64,000 bases of DNA from Lysinibacillus_B sp036662795 (GCF_036662795.1 NZ_JBAFWZ010000001.1:248001-312000), one strand, 5' to 3'; counted from the first letter of the stretch, positions 26,500 to 35,674 are shown. The notes: generated by a model not told the origin, from the letters alone. Translations and numbers: made by a program.

Positions 26500-26545
26500 A
26501 AAAGCATGTTTTGAAAAAATGATTTCAAAACATGCTTTTTTTTAA
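26500..26545 (+). terminator. Strong terminator after the HAD region
   Basis: AAAAGCATGTTTTGAAA pairs perfectly with TTTCAAAACATGCTTTT over 17 bp, followed by Ts. Confidence 0.92.
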
Positions 26546-26674
26546 TTCCTAAATCTAAAATTGAATTAAATCAGGAAGCTTTCTTATAGGTATAGAATAA
26601 ATAGAAGTGGGCAAATTTATAAGAGAATTTAAGTTAGGATAATTTTTATTCTATTCGATCTGAGGGATTCATTT

Positions 26675-28234
26675 GTGAGACATTTTCTAAAGTGGGTAAA
26701 TAAAAATGAAAAACGTAATAATGAAAAGCAAACGGTAGAACATCAAAATGAATTTAAAATCGCACTCAGTACAGATTTAGATGAAAATCTGAGAAGTTTA
26801 CAAGAAATGTTGGGTAATCCCAGTGATTTAATTATCCGTGAAGTTAATATTGGTAAAAATAACCTCAAAGGTGTCATTTGTTATTTAAATGGTTTGACCG
26901 ACAATAACCTTGTTAATAATAACATCCTAAAAAGAATACAAGAGAACAGCAAACAAGTTAGTTCAGATATGCTAGAGCAAATTTATCAAGACGTTATTGC
27001 TATAACTGATATTAAAAAGGTTCGAACATTAGATAAAGTTTCTTATGCTATTTTATCTGGAAGTACAGTGCTTTATGTAGATGGTAGCGATACAGTATTG
27101 ATTATGGGGACTGAAGGTGCAGAGAAACGTTCAATTGAAGAGCCACAGACTGAATCAGTAGTTCGTGGTCCACGATCCGGTTTTGTGGAGTGCATACAAA
27201 CGAATATTACTTTAATTCGTCGGGAATTAAAGGACCCGAATTTAAGAGTTGAGACATATGAAGTAGGAAGACGCTCAAAACAAAAGCTCGTAGTTTGTTA
27301 TGTAGCTGGAATTGTCAATCCTGAAATTGTAGACGAAATTAATCGTAGGTTACAAACAATAGATATCGATTTTTCAGCTGGTTCTGGCTTCGTGGAGCAA
27401 TGGATTGAAGACAGTTTCCTTTCGCCATTTCCGCAATTATTGGATACGGAAAGACCGGATCGATTCGTTTATTCTATTTTACAAGGGAAGGTAGGAATCT
27501 TTGTAGAGGGTAGCCCTTTTGCATTGGTTGCACCGGTCGTATTTAATGATGCACTAGAAAGTCTGGAAGATTATACTCAACGTTGGGTAATTGGCACGTT
27601 CTTACGATTAATCCGATACTTATCAGTTTTTATCGCTGTTTTCCTTCCAGCTATTTATGTAGCTTTAGTGTCCTATCATCCTGGCTTAATACCGGCACAG
27701 CTCGCTTTTTCTATCGCAGGAACGAGAGAAAATATGCCTTTTCCAGCTATTGTAGAAGCGCTGTTAATGGGCGTCACATTTGAAATTCTTCAAGAGGCTG
27801 GAATAAGACTTCCAAAACTGATCGGTCAAACGATTGGGATCGTTGGAGGGATTGTCATTGGAGAGGCAGCGGTTAGTGCAGGAATTGTAAGTCCGGTAAT
27901 GGTTGTTGTAACAGCTCTTACTGCCGTTGCTTCCTTTACCATTCCTAATTACAGTGTTGCCATAGGACTTAGAGCCTTACGTCTAGCCTTTATAATTATT
28001 GCAGGAGTATTGGGGATTTACGGCATCATTTTAGGATATATCATGCTCAATATTCACATGGTCAATCTCAAAAGTATGGGTGTTCCTTATTCAGCTCAAT
28101 TTTCTCCTAAGTTTCCTAGTGACTTTAAAAATTTGTTTATTCGTCCACCTATTATCGCCTTAAAAGAGCGACCTTCTTATATTCAAGCAGTAGATAAACA
28201 AAAGTTAAACGATGGAGGTCAAAAGGAGCCATGA
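26675..28234 (+). CDS. Spore germination receptor A subunit (GerA/GerKA family)
   Basis: 519 residues. The N-terminal soluble domain (about 1-300) includes ESVVRGPRSGFVE and the DSFLSPFPQ segment; the C-terminal part holds four to five membrane helices with PAIYVALVSYHPGLIPAQL and ENMPFPAIVEALLM. These are hallmarks of the A subunit of nutrient germinant receptors in the inner spore membrane. The start is GTG with GAGGGA upstream. It overlaps the B-subunit gene by four bases. The germinant is unknown. Forespore expression is expected. Confidence 0.93.
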   Translation: MRHFLKWVNKNEKRNNEKQTVEHQNEFKIALSTDLDENLRSLQEMLGNPSDLIIREVNIGKNNLKGVICYLNGLTDNNLVNNNILKRIQENSKQVSSDMLEQIYQDVIAITDIKKVRTLDKVSYAILSGSTVLYVDGSDTVLIMGTEGAEKRSIEEPQTESVVRGPRSGFVECIQTNITLIRRELKDPNLRVETYEVGRRSKQKLVVCYVAGIVNPEIVDEINRRLQTIDIDFSAGSGFVEQWIEDSFLSPFPQLLDTERPDRFVYSILQGKVGIFVEGSPFALVAPVVFNDALESLEDYTQRWVIGTFLRLIRYLSVFIAVFLPAIYVALVSYHPGLIPAQLAFSIAGTRENMPFPAIVEALLMGVTFEILQEAGIRLPKLIGQTIGIVGGIVIGEAAVSAGIVSPVMVVVTALTAVASFTIPNYSVAIGLRALRLAFIIIAGVLGIYGIILGYIMLNIHMVNLKSMGVPYSAQFSPKFPSDFKNLFIRPPIIALKERPSYIQAVDKQKLNDGGQKEP

Positions 28235-29337
28235 CATCTTTTAATAGTGTAGATGAACATATAAGTGAATATGAATTAATGCTTTTGGTAACAACAAATA
28301 CTCTAGGCGTATTAATATTGTCTCTACCTAGGCTAATTGCTAATAAAACGATTTCTTCCGATGGATGGATTGGCATTGTTATAGGTGGGGGGCTGGCTTG
28401 TTTATTTAGTTGGATGATCGCGAAATTAGTATGTAAATTTCCACGACAGTCTTTTTTTTCTTTTTCAGCTCAATTGCTCTCAAAGCCAGTTGCTATCATT
28501 CTTACGTTTTTATTCATTATTCAATATATACTAACATCTAGTTATCATGCCAGGGTCCTTTCAGAGCTTTCTCGACAATATTTATTTGATAGAACACCCA
28601 TTGAGGTGCTATGTTTAGCCTTTTTGCTTGTTGTTGTATACGCTGTTTCTGAATCTCGGGTAGGCATTTTTCGTGTTAATGTCTTATTTTTACCTATTAT
28701 CATAGGGATTACAGTGATGGTTCTGATTTTTTCTTTAGGATCTGCTGAAGCGCAAAATATATTTCCGGTCTTTCAGACAGATATTCAAGGGTATTTCCAT
28801 GCCACTTCTATTAGTTTTCAAGCATTCATCGGACTTGGGATTGTTCTTTTTTATATATCGCTTGTCGAGAAGCCAAAAAATGCACCAAAAATAACAGCAT
28901 TAGGTGTTTTTTGGGCAATGCTTCTTTATCTAGTGACCTATATTGTTTGTATTGGTGTTTTTGGTAATATTACCACTTCAAACATCATGTATCCTACATT
29001 AGAAGTAGCAAAATCCATACAATTTCCCGGAGGCTTGTTCGAACGTTTTGATTCAGTGTTATTTTCGGTTTGGGTAATGACTGTATTTATTACATGTCTA
29101 ATCGCATTCGATATTGCGGTCATGTTGTTTCAACTGATTTTTTCCAAGATGAAAAAAATCAATATTGTACTCCTGCTTTCTCCCATTATTTATTTCTTAA
29201 GTATGATACCTGAAGATTACATTGAATTAATGGAAATTACTTCTTTTTTCAATTACTTTATTCCAACGTATTTGTTTATCGTGTTCGTTTTATTGGCCGT
29301 TGCGTATAAAAAGAAGGGTATGAAACATATTGGCTAG
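28231..29337 (+). CDS. Spore germination receptor B subunit (GerB family)
   Basis: 368 residues, about ten membrane helices, of the amino acid/polyamine/organocation transporter fold. It starts with the family pattern ISEYELMLLVTTNTLGVLILSLPR and contains a KPKNAPK loop and FERFDSVLF. The B subunit is thought to bind the germinant. It overlaps both neighbours (ATGA with A; 8 bases with C), so the three are translated as one unit. Confidence 0.92.
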   Translation: MTSFNSVDEHISEYELMLLVTTNTLGVLILSLPRLIANKTISSDGWIGIVIGGGLACLFSWMIAKLVCKFPRQSFFSFSAQLLSKPVAIILTFLFIIQYILTSSYHARVLSELSRQYLFDRTPIEVLCLAFLLVVVYAVSESRVGIFRVNVLFLPIIIGITVMVLIFSLGSAEAQNIFPVFQTDIQGYFHATSISFQAFIGLGIVLFYISLVEKPKNAPKITALGVFWAMLLYLVTYIVCIGVFGNITTSNIMYPTLEVAKSIQFPGGLFERFDSVLFSVWVMTVFITCLIAFDIAVMLFQLIFSKMKKINIVLLLSPIIYFLSMIPEDYIELMEITSFFNYFIPTYLFIVFVLLAVAYKKKGMKHIG

Positions 29338-30493
29338 ATTTGTACTAATCACGATTCACCTCATTGCATTATTATTTCTTACTGGCTGCTGGGACCGAAT
29401 AGAAATTGAACAGAGAGCATTTGCTGTTGGAATCGCGATTGATTTTAACAAGAATCAGGATGCTCCACACAATCCGATTCAAATAACACAGCAGGTGATC
29501 GTACCTTCTGTATTTAATTCTGCTCAAGACAGTGGTGGTGACGGTCAAGCCTTTCGAAACCTAACAAAAAGCGGAGAAACAATTTTTGAAGCTAATCGGA
29601 ATACGACCAATCTTGCTAGTCGTACAATTAGTGCAACACATTTAGAAGTAGTACTTTTTTCAGAAGAAGTTGTAAAGGAACCAAACCTATTTGCTAATTT
29701 AATGGACGTGTTTTTACGTGAAATGGAGATGCACAGAACGATAAATGTCGCCATTGTAAACGGGGATGCACATGAGCTGTTTAATGTAGAACCCGAACAC
29801 GAAAAGCTTCCAGCAATATATATTCATGGGCTATTAGAAAATGAAGAAAGTATCAATGTTATAAAACCGATTACATTCGGTGATATTCAAGAGAATTTAT
29901 TATCCAAAACGAGCTTTATTATTCCTCAAATTAGTAAATTTAATTCCAAAAGCGTGGAATATGAGGGAATTGCTGTTTTTCATGGTACGAGGAATAAGGT
30001 TGTAGCTACTTTTCATAGAGGGGAAGAAAAAGGAGTAATATTTATGAGAGGTGAAGTGCAATCAGGCAGTATCGTTACGAATGTAGAAGGGAATAAGATA
30101 GCCAATGAAATACTTGATATGAAGAGAGATATTGCTCTAACGAATAAAGATAAAAACAATTTATCATTTGACGTAAATCTTACAGTAAGGTCTAGTATTG
30201 CAGAAGTATTAGGGGTAGAACATTTACTAAGTGAAAAGAATTATGCACAAATCAAAAAAGCGCTGGAGGATGAGATTAATAAAGTCTCACAAAATTCAAT
30301 TAATGCACTACAAACTGAAATCAATGCAGATGTTCTGGGACTTAATCAACATTTATATAAATATCATTATCAGCTTTGGGATTCGATTAAAGATAATTGG
30401 GAGGATGGGGAAAACTATTTTTCTAAAAGCAAAATTAACGTAAACGTCAATGTCATCATTGATCAGTCTGGCAATATTAACAAAGCACAATAA
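29330..30493 (+). CDS. Spore germination receptor C subunit (GerC lipoprotein)
   Basis: 387 residues. The lipoprotein signal peptide ends in the lipobox LTGC (Cys at about 20), directly followed by WDRIEIEQRAFAVGIAID, the family signature. The rest fits the three-domain GerC fold (FPVEEG-like motifs absent; EMHRTINVAIVNGDA and GIAVFHGTRNKVV present). It anchors to the outer face of the inner spore membrane. TTG 29330 is the only in-frame start, inside the end of the B gene. Confidence 0.92.
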   Translation: MARFVLITIHLIALLFLTGCWDRIEIEQRAFAVGIAIDFNKNQDAPHNPIQITQQVIVPSVFNSAQDSGGDGQAFRNLTKSGETIFEANRNTTNLASRTISATHLEVVLFSEEVVKEPNLFANLMDVFLREMEMHRTINVAIVNGDAHELFNVEPEHEKLPAIYIHGLLENEESINVIKPITFGDIQENLLSKTSFIIPQISKFNSKSVEYEGIAVFHGTRNKVVATFHRGEEKGVIFMRGEVQSGSIVTNVEGNKIANEILDMKRDIALTNKDKNNLSFDVNLTVRSSIAEVLGVEHLLSEKNYAQIKKALEDEINKVSQNSINALQTEINADVLGLNQHLYKYHYQLWDSIKDNWEDGENYFSKSKINVNVNVIIDQSGNINKAQ

Positions 30494-30507
30494 AAGGGAG
30501 GGATAGT

Positions 30508-30654
30508 ATGTGGAATATAGTTGCTGATCGCTTTCCAGGCATACTCACGATTATTTGTACCATACTTGCATATGCTATCCCTTTTTCTATATATAAAATT
30601 AATCAAAAACTACATAAAGATAATAATCCACCGTGGAAAAATGAAAAGAAATAG
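30508..30654 (+). CDS. Small membrane protein at the end of the ger operon (48 residues)
   Basis: The ORF (MWNIVADRFPGILTIICTIL...) has an AAGGGAGGGA ribosome binding site 5-6 bases away and lies 14 bases after the C-subunit gene. One membrane helix spans about residues 11-28, then a polar tail with a PPW motif. Many ger operons carry an extra small D protein, usually with two helices, that modulates receptor function; this single-helix protein may be a short relative, which is inference. Confidence 0.65.
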   Translation: MWNIVADRFPGILTIICTILAYAIPFSIYKINQKLHKDNNPPWKNEKK

Positions 30655-30690
30655 GGGATTCAAAACAACCGTCATATAAGTAAATAATTA

Positions 30691-30719
30691 TTTACAAATA
30701 CATAATCTATCGTTAATAT
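30691..30719 (+). promoter_or_regulatory. arsR promoter
   Basis: TTTACA (30691-30696) is 17 bases from TAATAT (30714-30719). The ArsR-type operator overlaps the -10. Confidence 0.6.
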
Positions 30720-30738
30720 ATAAGTGGATTCTTATATA
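30717..30738 (+). promoter_or_regulatory. arsR: ArsR-type operator 1
   Basis: A perfect inverted repeat TATATAA-N8-TTATATA overlaps the arsR -10 and ends at the ribosome binding site. The same repeat with the same spacing precedes the flavoprotein gene at 32817, which supports a common repressor. Confidence 0.7.
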
Positions 30739-30751
30739 AGGGGTGATAACT

Positions 30752-31069
30752 ATGCAAATCGAACTGATGGAAAAGCAGTTAAAAGCATTAGGGGATCAAA
30801 ATCGGCTGAAATTGCTTTCCTGTTTAAAAAAAGGGGAAGTGTGTGTATGTGAATTTGTGGAGGTGTTGAATATTTCGCAGCCTGCTGTTAGTCAGCACTT
30901 ACGAAAATTAAAGGATGCGGGCATCATTGCAGAAAGAAAAGTTGGCACATGGAAGCATTATCGGTTAACTGAAAATCAATCACCCATTGTTCAGTGTGTG
31001 ATTGATGAGTTGAAAGCTGTTTCTATTTGTACATGTAAAGTTACGGAGGATAGTTCATGTTCGTCTTAG
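30752..31069 (+). CDS. arsR: Arsenical-resistance repressor ArsR
   Basis: 105 residues, ArsR/SmtB winged helix. The metal-sensing pair Cys31-Val-Cys33 lies in the recognition region (GEVCVCEF) and the DNA-recognition helix reads SQPAVSQHLRKLKDAG. The C-terminus has extra cysteines (CTCK). It represses the ars genes until As(III)/Sb(III) binds. An upstream GTG (30743) overlaps the AAGGGG ribosome binding site, so ATG 30752 is the start. It overlaps arsB by 13 bases. Confidence 0.93.
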   Translation: MQIELMEKQLKALGDQNRLKLLSCLKKGEVCVCEFVEVLNISQPAVSQHLRKLKDAGIIAERKVGTWKHYRLTENQSPIVQCVIDELKAVSICTCKVTEDSSCSS

Positions 31070-32346
31070 CAAGTTTAATCTTTATTGTTACATTAATTTT
31101 TGTTATTTGGCAGCCTAAAGGACTTAATATTGGCTGGTCTGCCTGTGTGGGTGCGCTAATTGCACTCGCTGTAGGTGTGGTAGATTTTAACGATGTACTC
31201 GATGTTGTCGATATTACATGGAATGCCACATTAAGCTTTATAGCGATTATTATCATCTCGCTTATTTTAGATGAGATTGGTTTATTTGAATGGGCGGCTT
31301 TACATATGGCTCGCGCGGCAAAAGGGCACGGCATCAAAATGTTTGTCTATGTAAGCTTACTTGGTGCAATCGTTGCAGCACTTTTTGCCAACGATGGCGC
31401 GGCATTAATTTTAACACCGATCGTTCTTGCCATGGTTCGTAATCTCCAATTTAAAGAAAAGATGATTTTCCCGTTTATTATGGCAAGTGGTTTTATTGCT
31501 GATACTACATCTTTACCGTTTGTCGTCAGTAATTTAGTGAATATCGTATCTGCAGACTTTTTTGGAATTGGTTTCGTTGAATATGCAGTACGCATGTTTT
31601 TACCAAACATTTTCTCATTAATTGCAACAATTACGGTACTGCTATTGTATTTCAATAAATCGATACCACGTACTTATAATTTAACGATGTTAAAGAAACC
31701 TGAAGAAGCTATTAAAGATAAAAAAATGTTTCGCTTATCGTGGTACGTGCTAACGATACTTGTCATTGGTTACTTCTCAAGTGAATGGACAGCAGTTCCT
31801 GTATCTTTCATCGCAGGGCTTGTCGCTATTTTCTTCTTACTGATGGCTAGGAGAAGTCAGGTTGTCAATACAACAACGGTCATAAAAGGCGCACCGTGGA
31901 ATATTGTGTTCTTCTCCATTGGTATGTATGTAGTCGTTTATGGGTTAGGGAATGCAGGGTTCACAGAAGCACTCGCTAGTGTTATTGAATATACAGCTGA
32001 GCAAGGGCTGTTTATCGGTACGATTGCAATGGGCTTTATCGCTGCCTTTTTATCTTCTATGATGAACAATATGCCGACAGTTATGGTCAATGCGCTCGCA
32101 ATTGCTGAAACGAATACGACGGGTGTACTTCGAGAAGCACTAATCTATGCCAATGTTATTGGTTCTGACTTAGGACCAAAAATCACTCCAATTGGTTCTC
32201 TAGCCACACTTGTATGGCTGCATGTATTAAGTCAAAAAGGTGTGAAAATATCATGGGGCACTTACTTTAAAACAGGGATTGTGCTGACGATTCCAATATT
32301 ATTTGTTACATTAGTAGGCTTATATATTACACTGCTAATCGTTTAA
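31057..32346 (+). CDS. arsB: Arsenite efflux permease ArsB
   Basis: 429 residues, 12 membrane helices. Family signatures include the LFANDGAALILTPIVLAM segment (about 108-125), FIADTTSLPFVVSNLVNI and SSMMNNMPTVMVNALAI. It exports As(III)/Sb(III) across the cytoplasmic membrane. GGAGG lies at the proper distance from ATG 31057, which sits inside the arsR coding end. The length is that of staphylococcal/Bacillus ArsB (429). Confidence 0.95.
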   Translation: MFVLASLIFIVTLIFVIWQPKGLNIGWSACVGALIALAVGVVDFNDVLDVVDITWNATLSFIAIIIISLILDEIGLFEWAALHMARAAKGHGIKMFVYVSLLGAIVAALFANDGAALILTPIVLAMVRNLQFKEKMIFPFIMASGFIADTTSLPFVVSNLVNIVSADFFGIGFVEYAVRMFLPNIFSLIATITVLLLYFNKSIPRTYNLTMLKKPEEAIKDKKMFRLSWYVLTILVIGYFSSEWTAVPVSFIAGLVAIFFLLMARRSQVVNTTTVIKGAPWNIVFFSIGMYVVVYGLGNAGFTEALASVIEYTAEQGLFIGTIAMGFIAAFLSSMMNNMPTVMVNALAIAETNTTGVLREALIYANVIGSDLGPKITPIGSLATLVWLHVLSQKGVKISWGTYFKTGIVLTIPILFVTLVGLYITLLIV

Positions 32347-32362
32347 AAGGAGCTAAACAGTT

Positions 32363-32782
32363 ATGTCTAAAAAACTGATTTATTTTTTATGTACAGGGAA
32401 CTCATGCCGTTCTCAGATGGCAGAAGGTTTTGGGAAAAAGTATTTAGGTGAGGAGTGGGAAGTAAAAAGTGCTGGTGTAGAAGCACATGGCTTAAACCCG
32501 AATGCAGTAAAGGCAATGGCTGAGGTAGATATCGATATATCAGATCAAACATCCGATATCATCGATGTAGAAACACTAAATAACGCAGACTTCATCGTCA
32601 CATTATGTGGAGATGCAGCTGATAAATGTCCAATAGCACCGCCACATATCCGTCGTGAGCATTGGGGCTTTGATGACCCAGCAAAAGCAACGGGGGCAGA
32701 TGAAGAAAAATGGAGCGTATTCCAACGTGTACGCGATGAAATCAGTGAACGCATTAAACATTTTAGTACAACAGGCGAATAA
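32363..32782 (+). CDS. arsC: Thioredoxin-linked arsenate reductase ArsC
   Basis: 139 residues, low-molecular-weight tyrosine phosphatase fold. The P-loop is C10-TGNSC15-RS, and the redox pair Cys82 and Cys89 is in TLCGDAADKCP, giving the full Cys10-Cys82-Cys89 relay of the pI258 type. It reduces arsenate to arsenite for export by ArsB. An AAAGGAG ribosome binding site, 16 bases after arsB, places it in the operon. Confidence 0.96.
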   Translation: MSKKLIYFLCTGNSCRSQMAEGFGKKYLGEEWEVKSAGVEAHGLNPNAVKAMAEVDIDISDQTSDIIDVETLNNADFIVTLCGDAADKCPIAPPHIRREHWGFDDPAKATGADEEKWSVFQRVRDEISERIKHFSTTGE

Positions 32783-32816
32783 TCAAGGGCATGTCTCTTG
32801 ATTTTTTCACCCTTTG

Positions 32817-32838
32817 TATATAATGAAATACTTATATA
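32817..32838 (+). promoter_or_regulatory. ArsR-type operator 2 with overlapping -10
   Basis: TATATAA-N8-TTATATA, identical in arms and spacing to the site before arsR, overlaps a perfect TATAAT (32819-32824) and is again followed by AAGGGG. The -35 (TTGATT at 32799) is at a short 15-base spacing. It indicates a second ArsR-controlled promoter for the flavoprotein gene. Confidence 0.65.
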
Positions 32839-32884
32839 AGGGGAGAGAAACGAAAATCATTAGAACCATTTGGAGGGAAATCAT

Positions 32885-34180
32885 ATGGAATTCAACATCA
32901 TTAACCAATCTTCAGCTTGCTGTGAGCCAAGTCATTCTTGTTGTGATACAAAACTTCCTGTAGCGATTATCGGTGCGGGTCCGATTGGATTAGCAGCCTC
33001 AGCACATTTAAAACAACGTAATATCCCATTTTTCGTGTTAGAAGCAGGGGAGCTTGCAGCAAATATTCGCTCTTGGCAGCATGTGACGCTTTTTTCACCT
33101 TGGCAATACAATATTGATTCTGCCGCACGTGCATTACTAGAACAAACGAATTGGCAATCTCCACAAAATGAAATCGTTCCTACTGGTAAGGAGCTGATTG
33201 AACTTTATTTAGAACCACTAGCAACGTTGTTCGAGAAGCAAATTTATACGAACCATCGTGTTGTTACTATTACACGTGAAGGAACAGATCGTATGAAATC
33301 GGTAAAGCGCGAAAGCAAACCGTTTCTCATTTATGTTAATACATGCTGTGGCACTAAAACACTGAAGGCAAGTGCGATTATTGATGCTACAGGTACTTGG
33401 GGTAATCCGAATCCAGCGCTAAGTAACGGCTTATTGTTACCGGCAGAGCAAAAGTTAGCTGACCGAATCGAATATAGTATTCCAGATGTTCATAACAATG
33501 AAAAAGTCTATGCAAATAAGCGTATTGCGGTTGTTGGTGGTGGCCATTCAGCAATCAATTCTTTATTAAACTTAACAACATTAAAAGAAAAATATCCGGA
33601 TACAGCCATTACATGGATTTTGCGTAAACCGCGAGTAGAGGATGCTTTTGGTGGTGGTTCTAACGACGAACTAGCAGCTCGTGGAGAGTTAGGCTTACGT
33701 ATAGCAGAGCTAGTAAAAAAGGGCGTTATTCAAGTGGAAACACCTTTCCATATTCAATCTATTCGCGAACAAGAAGGCATTGTATTAAGAGATGAAAACG
33801 AATCGCTAGAACCATTTGATCGACTGATCGTTAATACAGGGAGTCGTCCAAGCTTCGAGATCCATCGTGAATTACGATTCCAGGCAGATGCTATTACAGA
33901 AGCTGTACCAGCACTTGCACCATTGATTGATCCAAACGAGCATAGCTGTGGCAGTGTACCTGCACATGGCGAAAAGGAATTACGCCAATCCGAGAAGAAC
34001 TTTTATATTGTCGGCTCAAAATCATACGGACGCGCGCCAACATTCCTAATGGCAACAGGCTACGAGCAAGTCCGCTCAGTCGTAGCTTATTTGGCAGGGG
34101 ATTTAGAGGCTGCCAGCAATGTGCAACTTCATTTACCTGAAACAGGTGTTTGCCATAGTGGAGCAGGTGGTTGCTGTTAA
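32885..34180 (+). CDS. Arsenic-island FAD/NAD(P)-dependent oxidoreductase (ArsO-like)
   Basis: 431 residues. An FAD-binding Rossmann motif GAGPIGLAA (about 32-40), a flavin-monooxygenase-like SWQHVTLFSPW block and an NAD(P) motif VVGGGHSAINS (about 215-225) are present. Both ends are Cys-rich: Cys12-Cys13 and Cys19-Cys20 in the N-terminal tail and a terminal GGCC. This suits a thiol-binding role with arsenicals, by analogy with the poorly defined ArsO flavoproteins of ars clusters. GGAGGG precedes ATG 32885. It has its own ArsR-type operator. Confidence 0.75.
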   Translation: MEFNIINQSSACCEPSHSCCDTKLPVAIIGAGPIGLAASAHLKQRNIPFFVLEAGELAANIRSWQHVTLFSPWQYNIDSAARALLEQTNWQSPQNEIVPTGKELIELYLEPLATLFEKQIYTNHRVVTITREGTDRMKSVKRESKPFLIYVNTCCGTKTLKASAIIDATGTWGNPNPALSNGLLLPAEQKLADRIEYSIPDVHNNEKVYANKRIAVVGGGHSAINSLLNLTTLKEKYPDTAITWILRKPRVEDAFGGGSNDELAARGELGLRIAELVKKGVIQVETPFHIQSIREQEGIVLRDENESLEPFDRLIVNTGSRPSFEIHRELRFQADAITEAVPALAPLIDPNEHSCGSVPAHGEKELRQSEKNFYIVGSKSYGRAPTFLMATGYEQVRSVVAYLAGDLEAASNVQLHLPETGVCHSGAGGCC

Positions 34181-34737
34181 TAATTAGCGATTCCTTTAAG
34201 GGAATCGCTAATTTTCCTTTCAAATGAGTTTGCAATTCCTACTAACGTTGGCAAAGGTTTATCTAATAGATCTTCCTCAATACTTAATATATAAGTCCAA
34301 TTATTCTTATTAAACATGAAAATAAATATTTTTTTACTATTCGTTCCGGATGTTGAATAATAAGCTTGTGTACCATCTTTTAGAAGGATTTTAGAATCTG
34401 TACTTGAAAATAACTTTACCCCTTCTTCAACTGGGAAAATATTTATAATGTAATTAAAATGTTTTTCTTCATTTAAGTATTCAATCTCAAGCCCTAAATG
34501 TTTACCATTAAATCTCCCGAAAGAGTGCGTAAAATCCAATGGTGGCAATTCTATTGGTAAATCTATGTTTGATTTATAATAGGATTCAGCTTCCCGGATT
34601 GCATTTGAAATTGATTTGTAACCCAATTCATAATAATCCTCTTCTACAGACTTTTGTTGAGATGCTTTAACAGATTGCCATCCAAAGAGAAAAAGGGAAA
34701 TCCCAATAATTAAAATAGTTAATTTCTCTTTTGTCAT
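34177..34737 (-). CDS. Hypothetical secreted or membrane-anchored protein
   Basis: 186 residues. An N-terminal signal/anchor helix (about 6-21, LTILIIGISLFLFGWQ) without a lipobox Cys is followed by a soluble domain of alternating strands (FNYIINIFPVEEGV, YYSTSGTNSKKIFIFMF, NNWTYILSIEED). I do not recognise the family; such small exported proteins often face the wall. Its last codons lie inside the terminator of the convergent flavoprotein gene, with a 4-base overlap of the coding ends. Confidence 0.6.
   Translation of the reverse strand: MTKEKLTILIIGISLFLFGWQSVKASQQKSVEEDYYELGYKSISNAIREAESYYKSNIDLPIELPPLDFTHSFGRFNGKHLGLEIEYLNEEKHFNYIINIFPVEEGVKLFSSTDSKILLKDGTQAYYSTSGTNSKKIFIFMFNKNNWTYILSIEEDLLDKPLPTLVGIANSFERKISDSLKGIANY
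34182..34217 (+). terminator. Terminator of the arsenic flavoprotein gene
   Basis: AATTAGCGATTCC pairs perfectly with GGAATCGCTAATT (13 bp, 6-base loop), followed by TTTTCCTTT. It also codes for the last residues of the convergent gene. Confidence 0.9.
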
Positions 34738-34874
34738 TGGTATATTGCTCCTTATAAGGATTTTTTTAAAAAATAGGAGTGACGTGAGAATTCTGACAAT
34801 TTATAATAACAAAGTTACTGGTGAGATATAATTTTTATTGTTTGTTAAGCTAACAGAAACATGCGAGGTAATTT

Positions 34875-35021
34875 ATAGGAGTAGGATCTGCGAAAAGGTA
34901 TGCTCTGGTAGGATTTAAAGTTGGCGAATAGGAAATACGCCATATCGAAAAGAAATTTGAAATTGACGGATATATAGTTCAAATGCATACGGTCGCGTCA
35001 AATTTTATGGTAACAGACTAG
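34875..35021 (+). pseudogene. Possible degenerate coding remnant
   Basis: One frame reads like protein (IGVGSAKRYALVGFKVGE, then EIRHIEKKFEIDGY and VQMHTVASNFMVTD) but is interrupted by a TAG near 34929 and has no start. The family is not recognised. It could be chance. Confidence 0.25.
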
Positions 35022-35133
35022 CAAGTCCATTCGGTTATTACATATTTATAGTAGGCTGCAACTAAAAAGTTATTAAAAGATTGACAGTTTATTGAGGTGT
35101 CAAAACTGTTTATCCTGGATCAAATTATATATG

Positions 35134-35164
35134 GTGAAAATTGTCCATATACAACAATTTTCAC
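35134..35164. repeat. Perfect 11-bp inverted repeat
   Basis: GTGAAAATTGT and ACAATTTTCAC are separated by nine bases. No T-run follows on either strand, so it is not a clear terminator; it could be an operator or a mobile-element scar. Confidence 0.5.
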
Positions 35165-35216
35165 TGTTTCGTCTCACTATTTAAAGTATACTTATGAGAT
35201 GATACATAACTTCCTC

Positions 35217-35258
<42 letters not shown>

Positions 35259-35267
35259 GGCTTGGAT

Positions 35268-35336
35268 ATGTCAACTCCCCATAATATATTCTATACTTTA
35301 TTTGTAATTCTAAAGGTCCTTTTAATTTTCATGTGA
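35268..35336 (+). CDS. Possible 22-residue hydrophobic peptide
   Basis: ATG 35268 follows a strong GGAGGAGGG ribosome binding site (spacing about 8). The peptide MSTPHNIFYTLFVILKVLLIFM is mostly hydrophobic and could be a single helix. Such peptides occur as small toxins or membrane modulators, but nothing else supports that here. Confidence 0.3.
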   Translation: MSTPHNIFYTLFVILKVLLIFM

Positions 35337-35462
35337 ACGATAACGCTCCTCTATTTTGTACAGATAATAATTAATGTTTAATACGATAGCTGGAGATTTT
35401 ATACTTGCAGCTTTGAAAAAAGTTTAATCAAAAACAGCTCGCAAACGAACATACCTGCAATT

Positions 35463-35506
35463 AAAAAAGCATCCATTTAGAAAAAAAGATTGATTAAAAT
35501 GGATGC
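35463..35506 (-). terminator. Terminator downstream of the phosphotransferase pseudogene
   Basis: GCATCCATTT and AAATGGATGC form a 10-bp stem; on the minus strand six Ts follow. Confidence 0.75.
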
Positions 35507-35674
35507 CTTTCAAGCAGATTTTAATTGGATTTTTATAAAAAAAGTTTGATCATTTTATATTTGCGTATCTTCCGCAATCGCGCTCGATTGTTGAATAATG
35601 AAATATGAGAAAAATCTTTATAAATGAATCCTCAGTTATTGACGTTTGATAATTCTCTTTCAACTATACCTCCT

